This document shows, piece by piece, positions 14,489 through 22,356 of a DNA stretch of 40,097 nt; position 1 is the stretch's first letter, and each line of letters begins with the position of its first letter. The stretch is from a virus, in the IMG/VR virus record IMGVR_UViG_3300042090_000326, positions 1-40,097 of that record; one strand, 5' to 3'. The notes below the pieces were generated by a model. The model did not search any database. It worked only from the letters and a program-made list of their open reading frames with translations, and was not told where the DNA came from. The position numbers and the translations under genes were made by a program.

Positions 14489-15346
14489 GTGCCGGGTCCG
14501 GTAGTACCGCCGTCACTGCCGGGTCCGCTCCCCATCCCCCCGGGTCCGAACACGGTTCGGCAAATCTGCACGAACGCTCTCTATGAAATAAACGTCGTGG
14601 CGCCCGGCGAGGTCCCGGCTGCGCTGGAATTGGCCTTTGTTCTAAGCAAGTTCAATCAGATCATGGATATGTGGAGCACTCAGCGCGACAAGATATTCGC
14701 GCTCGACCTGCTCAGCGCTTCTCCCGGCGTGCCAGCGGGAAACGGCAATCCGGCCATCCCCGCGGCGCCTTACCTGCTGGTCCCGAACCTCGTTTCGCAC
14801 ACCATCGGGCCGTATTCGGTCGGCGCGCCGACATTCCCGGTCAACACCGAGCGCCCAGTGCGCATCAAGAACATCAACATTCTGCTGAACAACGTGACGC
14901 CGATCGTCAGGTTCCCGCTTGCAAAGAGAGATTCCGACTGGTGGGCCGCGAACCGCGTCCAGGCCATAACTACTTCCCTGCCAACGGATTACTACTACCG
15001 CATGGACTGGCCGCTGGGAAACATCTTCTTCTGGCCTGTGCCGAATTACGCATGGGGCGTGGAGCTTGAGATTGAGACTCCGCTATCCGGCGCCGCAACG
15101 CTCGATACGCAGTTCATCTTTCCGCCCGGGTACGAGCTGGCGATTACCCTGACGCTCGCCGAACTGCTCTGCCCGTCGTTTGAGAAGCCCCCGAATCAGG
15201 TTCTCGTGGCTGCAGCCCTTCAGGCGCGCCAGGCTGTCTCAGGGCTCAATGCCCAGCCCCCGCGCATCAGTTTGGACGATTTCGGAGGGCCGAGCACTGC
15301 AAGGCCTAGATCCAACTGGAATTACCACACGGGATTGACGAGGTGA
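14489..15346 (+). CDS. Tail adaptor / head-closure protein, gp4-like
   Basis: 285 residues from a GTG that follows the previous stop directly. After a Pro-rich start, ICTNALYEINVVAPGEVPAALELAFVLSKFNQIMDMWSTQRDKIF is the family signature of gp4-like adaptors, followed by YSVGAPTFPVNTERPVRIK and GNIFFWPVPNYAWGVELEIETPLS and PPGYELAITLTLAELLCPSF. In P22, gp4 binds under the portal, closes the filled head and accepts gp10. The protein is longer than P22 gp4 (166 residues) because it has an added beta domain, as in many relatives. Order coat, gp4, gp10 is as in P22. Confidence 0.85.
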   Translation: MPGPVVPPSLPGPLPIPPGPNTVRQICTNALYEINVVAPGEVPAALELAFVLSKFNQIMDMWSTQRDKIFALDLLSASPGVPAGNGNPAIPAAPYLLVPNLVSHTIGPYSVGAPTFPVNTERPVRIKNINILLNNVTPIVRFPLAKRDSDWWAANRVQAITTSLPTDYYYRMDWPLGNIFFWPVPNYAWGVELEIETPLSGAATLDTQFIFPPGYELAITLTLAELLCPSFEKPPNQVLVAAALQARQAVSGLNAQPPRISLDDFGGPSTARPRSNWNYHTGLTR

Positions 15347-15351
15347 CGAAC

Positions 15352-16170
15352 ATGAAACGCTGGCTGCTTCCACTTATTTTGCTGCTCGCGCCGGTCGCAT
15401 TCGGGCAGGGCACGACTTCACTGACGGCCAATCCCCTCGGCGGGAACATCGTCGCCTCTTCGGCGGCGTGCGCAACGGTATCGAGCTGCGTCTGGATGAA
15501 GCTGCCTCCTACGGCTGGCACGGAGTCCGTCACGATTACCGGAACTTTCTCTGAGACGCTGGTGTATGAGTGCTCTGGCGATGGCGGCGTCACCTGGACG
15601 ACACTCGCGACTCTCACCGCAACCGGAGTCACGGCCTACAACGTCTCGGCCATGACGGATTGCCGGGTGCGGGCTTCCGCCTTCGTAAGCGGAAACGCTG
15701 GAATCAACCTGCAGGCGAGCGCAGCGACGGCCCCGGGTTCCTCGACGCCTGGTGCGGCTGGTTCGGTATCCGTCGCGAACATCGCTGGAACCACTGATCC
15801 TTGCGACAACCCCTCCGTGCTGAAGTCCAGCGTGCCAATCAACGTCGTCACGCCCACAACTACATCGCTGGTAGCCGTTTCTGGCACTAAGGCGGTCTAT
15901 GTCTGCGGATTCACGGTCACCATTGCCCCCTCGGCGACGTCTGCCGACACGGCGCAGCTTGAATATGGGACCGGAGCAGCTTGCTCGAGCCCGACCGTGC
16001 TGACCGGTTCGTTCGGAGCAGGGGATGTGACCACTGCGACCGGACCGACTGTCATCTCGCTCGCCGATCCGGGCACTTCCATGACCGCGCCGGCTTCTAA
16101 CGGAGTCTGTCTGCTGAGCGCAGGAACGACGGTCAACATTCAGGGGATTTTGCAATACGTTCAGCAGTAA
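15352..16170 (+). CDS. Secreted-type beta protein between gp4 and gp10
   Basis: 272 residues from the ATG at 15352, which has GAGGTGA at ideal spacing; a GTG at 15343 overlapping the upstream stop is the alternative. The N-terminus MKRWLLPLILLLAPVAFGQG is a classic Sec signal peptide. Two beta domains follow: a sandwich with CVWMKLPPTAGTESVTITG and VYECSGDGGVTW, and a C-terminal one (KAVYVCGFTVTIAPSATSADTAQLEYGTGAACSS). Paired cysteines suggest disulphides, expected only outside the cytoplasm. Location in the virion operon suggests a virion or adsorption role, but its export makes it unusual. Confidence 0.75.
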   Translation: MKRWLLPLILLLAPVAFGQGTTSLTANPLGGNIVASSAACATVSSCVWMKLPPTAGTESVTITGTFSETLVYECSGDGGVTWTTLATLTATGVTAYNVSAMTDCRVRASAFVSGNAGINLQASAATAPGSSTPGAAGSVSVANIAGTTDPCDNPSVLKSSVPINVVTPTTTSLVAVSGTKAVYVCGFTVTIAPSATSADTAQLEYGTGAACSSPTVLTGSFGAGDVTTATGPTVISLADPGTSMTAPASNGVCLLSAGTTVNIQGILQYVQQ

Positions 16171-16179
16171 GGAGGATTT

Positions 16180-16530
16180 ATGGCTCGGACAGCAATGGCA
16201 GTCGTGCAGGCCTCGCGCACGGGCACGTCCCTTGCGCCGGTGGCGGTTGACAACGTGAACGGCAATTCCTTCGCCAACAACGGAAACACGCTTTTGTCCC
16301 TCACCAACCAGGGTGTGACGGACCTTGCGGCCACGATTCACGCGCAGAGTTACGTGGACGGAGACGCATCGAACGGCCTGAAAGTCCCAGATCGCATGAT
16401 CGACATCCCCGCGGGAGAAACGATTCTGTGCGGGCCGTTCAGTCCCGATATTTACAACGATCCGAGCGGCAACGTGTGGCTCGACGTGTCCGGTCCCGTG
16501 CTTGCGATTGCGGTTATCGTTTCCGACTAA
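16180..16530 (+). CDS. Small beta structural protein
   Basis: 116 residues preceded by AAGGAGG. The start MARTAMAVVQASRTGTSLAPVAVDNVNGNSFANNGNTLLSLTN is typical of a small phage structural protein family encoded between head and tail genes; DIPAGETILCGPFSPDIYNDPSGNVWLDVSG is a further matching block. Probably a beta-sandwich head- or tail-decorating protein. No signal peptide. Confidence 0.7.
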   Translation: MARTAMAVVQASRTGTSLAPVAVDNVNGNSFANNGNTLLSLTNQGVTDLAATIHAQSYVDGDASNGLKVPDRMIDIPAGETILCGPFSPDIYNDPSGNVWLDVSGPVLAIAVIVSD

Positions 16531-16539
16531 GGAGCCAAG

Positions 16540-18138
16540 GTGGCAAGGTTCGGCCTGATCGGTCCGTCGTATCGCTCGCAGTCCCTCACGGCGGACTGTC
16601 AGACCACCATGAACTGGTATCTGGAAACGATAGAATCGAACTACGGCAAGTCTGCCATGGCTCTTTATCCTTGCCCGGGAACTAATCTGTTCGTGACGCT
16701 GCCTCCCGGCCCACTGCGCGGACAAATAGAAATCAACGGGCGCTACTTCGCCATCTCGGGACCGAATTTCTACGAAGTCCTGCAGAACGGAACGCCTAAC
16801 CTGATTGGAGCAGTCGCAAACGACCAGCTCCCGGCCTCAATGATCGCGAGCCCGCAGCAACTCCTCATCGCATCGGGTGGAAGTCTGTACTGGTATCAGC
16901 TTCAGCCGCAGACGAACGTGAATAACACGGCAGTGCCGATCGGCGGGGCGGTTCCAGCAACTCTTCTGGCGGGGACTTTCCAGCAGATCCCGAACACGAC
17001 ATTCACGCTGCCTGGAAGCGGAGCACCCGGAAGCCCTTCGCAGGTCGAATACATCGATGGATTCTTTCTGGTGCTGCTCAGGAACTCGCAGACGATCTAC
17101 ATTTCAACGCCCTTGGACGCCTCAAGTTGGCCTCCGCTGCAATTGCTCGTTGTGACCGTGTTTTCCGATAACGTGCAAGGCATGATTCAGAATCAGCGCA
17201 GGCTGGCGGTGATTGGCCGCAAGCGCTCGACGACCTACTACGACTCAGGAAGCGCCAACATCTTCGACGTGGACCCTTCCGGCACGGTTGAAAACGGCAT
17301 GGCGAGCGTGTTCGGCATGTGCAGGCTGGACAACTCTATTTTCTGGATTGACCAAGACGAGCGCGGCAACGGAATCGTGCGCCGGAACTCTGGTTATACG
17401 CCCGTGCGCATCAGCAACCATGCCATTGAATTTGCGATGCAGGGATACCCGACGATTGCCGACTGTGTGGCTTACCCCTACCAGGATCAGGGGCACAGTT
17501 TCGCGGTTTTCTACTTCCCGACCGCAAACAAGACGTGGGTGTACGACGTGGCAACGGGTCAGTGGCACGAGCGCGGCTACTGGAACACGAATACCGGCAA
17601 ATTCAGCGCGCACAAGAGCCAGAACCATGCTTTCGCATTCGGGATGCACTTGGTAGGCGACCCGACCAGCGGAAACATTTACCAGATGGCGATTCCTTCG
17701 CAAACCGGGGGAGCTTGGAACTTCGTCACCGATTCTGGCAACCCGATCCGGCGTGTCAGGCGTTCTCCGCACATCTCGGTTGAGAACCACTGGCAGTTTT
17801 ACAACGAGCTGATTGTTGATGTAGAAACGGGACTCGGCCCAGAGCCCCCGCTGCGCGACGGAAACGGCAATCCGCGCGCCCCGCAGCTGCTGCTAAAGTG
17901 GAGCACGGACTACGCCCACACCTGGTCGAACGAATATGCCCTGGATTGCGGGCAGATCGGGCAATACCGGTCTCGCGCGCGCCGTTCGCGCATGGGTCGC
18001 GCTCGGGACATGGTAATCGAGCTTTCGTGCAGCGATCCGATCGGCTGGCGGCTGATTGAAGGCTACATCGACGTTGACGGGCCGGCGCCTTACAAGCCGC
18101 AACAGCGTCTCGCGACGACATATGGGAAAGTGACCTGA
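16540..18138 (+). CDS. Tail hub / DNA stabilisation protein, gp10-like
   Basis: 532 residues from a GTG after GGAGCCAAG. The block LTADCQTTMNWYLETIESNYGKSAMALYPCPGTNLF followed by LRGQIEINGRYFAISGPNFYEV matches the packaged-DNA stabilisation family of P22 gp10 (472 residues). Repeated blade-like units (FLVLLRNSQTIYIS, LAVIGRKRSTTYYDSGSANIFD, SIFWIDQDERGNGIVRR, SFAVFYFPTANKTWVYDVATGQWHERGYW) suggest a beta-propeller. In P22, gp10 hexamers bind gp4 and anchor tailspikes and the needle. The stop shares a base with the next ATG. Confidence 0.87.
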   Translation: MARFGLIGPSYRSQSLTADCQTTMNWYLETIESNYGKSAMALYPCPGTNLFVTLPPGPLRGQIEINGRYFAISGPNFYEVLQNGTPNLIGAVANDQLPASMIASPQQLLIASGGSLYWYQLQPQTNVNNTAVPIGGAVPATLLAGTFQQIPNTTFTLPGSGAPGSPSQVEYIDGFFLVLLRNSQTIYISTPLDASSWPPLQLLVVTVFSDNVQGMIQNQRRLAVIGRKRSTTYYDSGSANIFDVDPSGTVENGMASVFGMCRLDNSIFWIDQDERGNGIVRRNSGYTPVRISNHAIEFAMQGYPTIADCVAYPYQDQGHSFAVFYFPTANKTWVYDVATGQWHERGYWNTNTGKFSAHKSQNHAFAFGMHLVGDPTSGNIYQMAIPSQTGGAWNFVTDSGNPIRRVRRSPHISVENHWQFYNELIVDVETGLGPEPPLRDGNGNPRAPQLLLKWSTDYAHTWSNEYALDCGQIGQYRSRARRSRMGRARDMVIELSCSDPIGWRLIEGYIDVDGPAPYKPQQRLATTYGKVT

Positions 18139-18365
18139 TGGCCAAGAACATCCCTGTCGCCCGGCCCATCGTTCGGAATGATCAGAACGAGAATCAGCAG
18201 CAAACGAACTGGTACGCAAGTCTCAGGGCGCCAGCAAGCCCTACGGCGCCACCGGCCACATCGAAGTCGGCGGGGATTGCAGGCCAGATCGCTTATGATC
18301 AGAACTTCTTTTACGTGTGCATAGGAGTGAATCAGTGGAAGCGGATACCGCTCACAGCCTTTTAG
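18138..18365 (+). CDS. Small tail-associated protein
   Basis: 75 residues. A polar, Gln/Asn/Pro/Ala-rich first half is followed by GIAGQIAYDQNFFYVCIGVNQWKRIPL, a short beta module found at the ends of many phage tail proteins and fibres. It sits where P22 carries the tail needle gene 26, but it is far too short for a needle. It overlaps the ACP gene by 31 nt. Confidence 0.6.
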   Translation: MAKNIPVARPIVRNDQNENQQQTNWYASLRAPASPTAPPATSKSAGIAGQIAYDQNFFYVCIGVNQWKRIPLTAF

Positions 18366-18547
18366 AGATTATCGAAGCCGAGACGTTCCAGAAGGTGACG
18401 CTGGAAACTTCGATTGACGAGCTGAACCTTGACTCGCTCGACTTCGTTGACCTGATGATGGTGATTTGCGCGAAGATCAAGCCGATTCCCGAGCTGGAGT
18501 GGGCGAAGTTCGATACGGTCGGCGACATCGCAAAGGCTCTGGCATGA
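18335..18547 (+). CDS. Acyl carrier protein-like protein
   Basis: 70 residues from a GTG with AGGAG 7 nt upstream. The pattern SIDELNLDSLDFVDLMMVI contains the 4'-phosphopantetheine site D-S-L (Ser34) at the start of helix II, preceded by an acidic 'xDEL' and followed by the V-D-L-M-M face that binds partner enzymes; TVGDIAKAL matches the final helix. Acidic overall, as ACPs are. It carries acyl groups on a thioester after modification by a phosphopantetheinyl transferase, which must come from the host because none is encoded here. It is ATGA-coupled to a GNAT acyltransferase gene. The two together suggest acyl transfer from this ACP. Confidence 0.82.
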   Translation: MEADTAHSLLEIIEAETFQKVTLETSIDELNLDSLDFVDLMMVICAKIKPIPELEWAKFDTVGDIAKALA

Positions 18548-18999
18548 ACGTGAGTTTTCAAGTCGAGAAATGGTCTAGCGCCCTGCCGGAACTGCGCCCG
18601 ATGTTCTCCGAGCTCTGGGATGACGTTGCGGTGGACAAGGACCGCTTCAAGGCCAAATGCGAAGAGCCGAAATATAAGGTTTTGGAGGATAACGGGGCGC
18701 TGTGTCTTACGACGGCGCGCGTAGACGGGAAGCTGGTTGGCTACTACGTGGCGCTGATCATCGCCAACCCGCACTACGAGGGCCAGGGATTGATGGCGTA
18801 CACGGATATGTACTGGCTCAACCCGGAGTATCGCCGAGGGAATCTCGGTTTGAAACTTTTCACTTTCTCGGAAGATGTGTGGCGCGAGCGCGGCGCCGTG
18901 AAGGCCTACTCTTCGCACAAGCTGCACAAGAGCAGGGGCACGATGTTTGCAATTCTCGGCTGGAAGCCGACTGACTTGATTTACTCGAAGATCCTATGA
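18544..18999 (+). CDS. GNAT-family acyltransferase
   Basis: 151 residues with a GNAT fold pattern: YYVALIIANPHYEGQGLMAYTDMYWLNPEYRRGNLGLKLFTFSEDVW (about 68-113) includes beta4-beta5 and the pyrophosphate-binding loop RRGNLG (97-102), in which the usual fourth-position Gly is Asn; FAILGWKPTDLIYSKIL ends the fold. GNAT enzymes move acyl groups, usually from acetyl-CoA, though LuxI-type and RTX-toxin acyltransferases of GNAT-like fold take acyl-ACP. The start overlaps the ACP stop (ATGA) and the end overlaps the ejection gene (ATGA). GNAT genes occur in many podovirus structural operons with unknown targets; an ACP partner points to an acyl-ACP donor. Confidence 0.83.
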   Translation: MNVSFQVEKWSSALPELRPMFSELWDDVAVDKDRFKAKCEEPKYKVLEDNGALCLTTARVDGKLVGYYVALIIANPHYEGQGLMAYTDMYWLNPEYRRGNLGLKLFTFSEDVWRERGAVKAYSSHKLHKSRGTMFAILGWKPTDLIYSKIL

Positions 19000-19814
19000 G
19001 CACGGTCGCCATCGCGAGTATTGCCGCCGCTGGAATCGGCGCAGCCGGGAGCATCGCTTCGGGTGCCGAGCAGGCGGGAGCAGCGAAATCCGCGCAGCAG
19101 CTTCAGGCGCAGGAGGCTGAGCAGTCGCTTCAGTTTCAGGAACAAGAATTTAATACCGAGCAGGCGAACCAGGCGCCATTCCTCAAAGCAGGAACAGGTG
19201 CCATCAGCACGCTCTCGCAACTGACTTCCACACCCGGGCAAGGGCTTCTGACGCCGTGGACGGACACGTTTGAAGCACCCACAGCCGCACAGGCAGAAGC
19301 CACTCCCGGTTATCAGTTCACACTCGGTCAGGGTGAGCAGGCTCTCCAGAATTCTGCCGCTGCCAGTGGAGGCCTGCTCACGGGAGGGACCGCAAAGGCG
19401 CTCACGCAATACGGGGAAGGCCTTGCCGATACGACGTACCAGCAGACCTACCAGAACGCCTTGCAGCAGTACGAAACTGCGTACAGCACGTTCCAGAACA
19501 ACCAGACGAACACGTACAATCGACTCGCCGGAGTCGCGGGAACGGGGCAGACGGCCGCGCAGCAACTTGGCACCGAGGGCCAGTCGGCCGCGCAGGGCGT
19601 CTCAAACATCAACCTTACTACCGGCGCGCAGCAGGGTCAGGACATTCTCGCGGGAGCCGCAGCTACAGCGAGCGGATATGCAGGGGCAACGAATGCCGTT
19701 TCTGGCGGATTGAACAGCATCGCGGGAGCACTCACATTGCAGCAGCTTTTGGCGCAGCAGAACCCTAACGACATCAGCGGCCTGTTCGCACCGGGCACGC
19801 CAGGTACAAATTAA
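18996..19814 (+). CDS. Ejection (DNA transfer) protein, gp14/gp7-like
   Basis: 272 residues. The start MSTVAIASIAAAGIGAAGSIASGAEQAGAAKSAQQLQAQEAEQ is a glycine/alanine-rich hydrophobic helix followed by a Gln-rich helix. The block ATPGYQFTLGQGEQALQNSAAASGGLLTGGTAKALTQYGEGLADTTYQQTYQNALQQY is a hallmark of P22-like internal virion proteins. These are packaged in the head and ejected ahead of DNA to form a channel across the envelope. Order after the gp10 region agrees with P22 genes 14-7-20-16. Confidence 0.8.
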   Translation: MSTVAIASIAAAGIGAAGSIASGAEQAGAAKSAQQLQAQEAEQSLQFQEQEFNTEQANQAPFLKAGTGAISTLSQLTSTPGQGLLTPWTDTFEAPTAAQAEATPGYQFTLGQGEQALQNSAAASGGLLTGGTAKALTQYGEGLADTTYQQTYQNALQQYETAYSTFQNNQTNTYNRLAGVAGTGQTAAQQLGTEGQSAAQGVSNINLTTGAQQGQDILAGAAATASGYAGATNAVSGGLNSIAGALTLQQLLAQQNPNDISGLFAPGTPGTN

Positions 19815-21286
19815 TGGGCGGCTACGCACTCCCGGCTCTCGACATTCGGCCACCGGAGAACCCTCTGGACGAAGCCGCCAAAGCTCTGTCCATCAAGGGA
19901 ATGCTCCAGGGCCAACAGGGTCAGCAAATCCAGCAGCAGGGCGCGCAGCTTGAGAACCAAAAAACTCAACAGGGACTTGCGGACCAGAAGGCCATGACCA
20001 CGGCGATGCAGCAGTGGGACGGCAAGGATATTGAGGATTTGCCCGCACTGGTGCTGAAAAACGGCGGTTCAGCATCAGCCGTCTGGAACGTGCGCTCGCA
20101 GATACTGAACCAGCGGCAAACGCTATCCAAGATCGCAGCGGATGATGCGGAGACGGGGGCGAAAAACGTTGAAACATATCAGAAAAGGGCCGATACCATC
20201 GCGGGGCAGCTCGAAGGGTTGACGAACAAGGATGTTGTGTCGGACTCCGATTTGCCCAACACGGCTAAAACCACCGTTAACGGATTGCTGAACGCAGGCT
20301 TGATCGACGCCGCCCACGCCTCTCAGCTTGGCGACTTCATTGACTCAAATGCGCAGAATCCTGACACGCTGAGAAAGGGAATCAACGAGTACGCGAATGT
20401 TCACCTCGCGGCGAGTCAACAGGCTGACATTGCCCAGAAGCAGGCTGAGAGCGGAAAGGCACTGGCCGAAGCAAATCTTGCGAACCAGAAGGTCAAGCTC
20501 TACGCGAACACGAAACCCGGAGATTTCGATAACACGATTGATGGACTTGTGCCTGCCGGCGATCCGCTGAATGGCCAGACCAAGACGCTCGTGAATTCAC
20601 TGCTCGCTCGGGGAGACTATGAAGGCGCGTCCAAATCTCTCGAAAACGTTCAGCACGTTCTCGATCAGCGCGCGCAGACAAACTACGAGCAGAATCGCGA
20701 GGATTACCGCGCGGCACTCGGGCGCCAGGTATCTACTGCCAACCAGCTTCAGAAGAACGGTCTTGAGCAGCTCGATAAAATCTGGACAGATCCGCAGCAC
20801 GGCTATACGCAATTCCTGTCTCAGGCGCAGGCGACCAAGACGGCCATCGAACAATCGAAAAACGGCTCCGAACTGGCCTCCAGTCTCGTGCCATTGATGA
20901 CCGTTCTGGGAGTAAATAGCTATGCGGGGGTACATCGCATCAACCCAGTGGAATATGAGAATGCCGGGCCAGCAGTCGGTTCGGTCTATCGGCGCCTGAA
21001 TGCGCTTCTGGATAAGGCTGGTAGCGGCAGCGTTCCGACAGCGACTCTCAATGAGGCGAGCCAGCTTGTCGATAGCCTGATTGGTCCGAAGTTCGATGCC
21101 ACGTTGGCGGGATCGCAGTTGATTTCACGAAACGCGAAGCTTGACCCCAAGCAGACCACCATTTTCGACAAGAACGGACAGGCCGCAACGCTGGATGACG
21201 TAGCGAACGGACGCACGCAGGCCGCCCCGACCAGTGGGAATGATCCTTTTGCAGCCTTTGGAGGAAAGTTGCACCCGAACCAATGA
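19814..21286 (+). CDS. Large helical ejection protein (gp20/gp16-like)
   Basis: 490 residues, nearly all predicted helix. A Gln-rich coiled-coil start (MLQGQQGQQIQQQGAQLENQ), repeated helices through the middle, and an ending of APTSGNDPFAAFGGK. The composition (rich in Ala, Gln, Asn, Asp) and the position between two other ejection-type genes fit an internal virion protein delivered with DNA. There is no detectable lytic transglycosylase motif. The previous TAA shares a base with its ATG. Confidence 0.7.
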   Translation: MGGYALPALDIRPPENPLDEAAKALSIKGMLQGQQGQQIQQQGAQLENQKTQQGLADQKAMTTAMQQWDGKDIEDLPALVLKNGGSASAVWNVRSQILNQRQTLSKIAADDAETGAKNVETYQKRADTIAGQLEGLTNKDVVSDSDLPNTAKTTVNGLLNAGLIDAAHASQLGDFIDSNAQNPDTLRKGINEYANVHLAASQQADIAQKQAESGKALAEANLANQKVKLYANTKPGDFDNTIDGLVPAGDPLNGQTKTLVNSLLARGDYEGASKSLENVQHVLDQRAQTNYEQNREDYRAALGRQVSTANQLQKNGLEQLDKIWTDPQHGYTQFLSQAQATKTAIEQSKNGSELASSLVPLMTVLGVNSYAGVHRINPVEYENAGPAVGSVYRRLNALLDKAGSGSVPTATLNEASQLVDSLIGPKFDATLAGSQLISRNAKLDPKQTTIFDKNGQAATLDDVANGRTQAAPTSGNDPFAAFGGKLHPNQ

Positions 21287-22356
21287 GCAGCACGCCCATG
21301 ATCGCACCAGACGGTAGCACGGGAGATGTGCCGACCGCTAACGTGTCGGACGCCGTTAAGGCTGGCTTCAAGATGGCGACGGCGATGACTTCTCCCGATG
21401 GGAAGCTCGGATACATCCCGAGCGACCGCGCAGCGGAGGCGCGCGCTGCTGGCTTTGCGATGGCTCCTACTGGGAACACGGCGAATGTGGGGACAAAAAC
21501 AGGTGCCTTTTCAGCCGATGCTGGTACTCCCGTGAATCTCATTACCGGGGAAGGCGGTATGGCTGCAGCCAGCCGACAGGCCGAGCAGGACATTGGAACT
21601 CAGGGCGAGCAGATGAAGGGAATCCCGGTCGGCTCGGCAGGCGTTTTACCGGGGATTACTGCCCATGCGCCCGCATCCATCGCAGAGGACAAGCGGGCTT
21701 ACGACGCCCAGACGGCGCCCGTTCCGAGTTCATCGAATCCCGTCAACATCCCTCCGAATATGCGCGGATTGGAGAAGTCGGCAGAGCAGATTCCGTCTGT
21801 CGCTGGTGCGGCCGCGGCGTTCGTTCCGGTCGGGGGTGCGGCAAAAGTTGTAGACGAAGCGCTCCCGAACGCCCAGCGTGCCGGTGCAGCCTTGCAGGAC
21901 GTTAAGACTGTGGCCGGTGCGGTGCCCATCAACACGGCTAAAGTCGGCGATGCGGCTCTTGATCTCTATGAGCAGTCCCAGCGCGGCGCAACGCTTCCCA
22001 AAGCGGTTCGTCAGCTAGTTGTGCGCATGACGGCGCCGAACGCAGAACCACTGACCTATGCGGAGGCCAAGGATTTTCAATCGAACATTTCGGCACTCTC
22101 GGCGAATGAAAAGATGAGCCTAAATGCAAAAACTGCGCGCCTGGTGGGACAGTTGAATAGTACTCTCAAGGATGCATTGACGGATGCTGCGGACGTCGAA
22201 GGTAAGGGCCAGCAGTTCACTCAGGCAATGCAGGAGTATCATCGAGCGATGCAGGTTCGGGATTTCTCGGACGACGCCAAGGCGTTCGCTTTCAAAACGG
22301 CACTGAAAGCTGCTGGGTTGTACGGAGTCGGGAGACTGCTAGGTATGGGTCAATGA
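21283..22356 (+). CDS. Ejection-type protein with APDG..DVP repeats
   Basis: 357 residues. The N-terminus holds two consecutive units: MIAPDGSTGDVPTANVSDAVKAGFKMA and MTSPDGKLGYIPSDRAAEARAAGFAMA; each reads 'SPDG..G.IP...A..A.AAGF', a short repeat found at the start of phage internal and tail proteins. A long variable linker with an Ala/Val-rich segment (AAAAFVPVGGAAKVV) precedes a helical C-terminal domain. By location, the third internal or ejection protein. ATGA overlaps both sides. Confidence 0.68.
   Translation: MSSTPMIAPDGSTGDVPTANVSDAVKAGFKMATAMTSPDGKLGYIPSDRAAEARAAGFAMAPTGNTANVGTKTGAFSADAGTPVNLITGEGGMAAASRQAEQDIGTQGEQMKGIPVGSAGVLPGITAHAPASIAEDKRAYDAQTAPVPSSSNPVNIPPNMRGLEKSAEQIPSVAGAAAAFVPVGGAAKVVDEALPNAQRAGAALQDVKTVAGAVPINTAKVGDAALDLYEQSQRGATLPKAVRQLVVRMTAPNAEPLTYAEAKDFQSNISALSANEKMSLNAKTARLVGQLNSTLKDALTDAADVEGKGQQFTQAMQEYHRAMQVRDFSDDAKAFAFKTALKAAGLYGVGRLLGMGQ

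Noticed and set aside
15418-16725. 435-codon open frame on the minus strand
   Set aside because: It lies antisense to three well-supported genes and its translation is Arg/His/Gly-rich, typical of the complement of high-GC coding DNA; no domain is visible.
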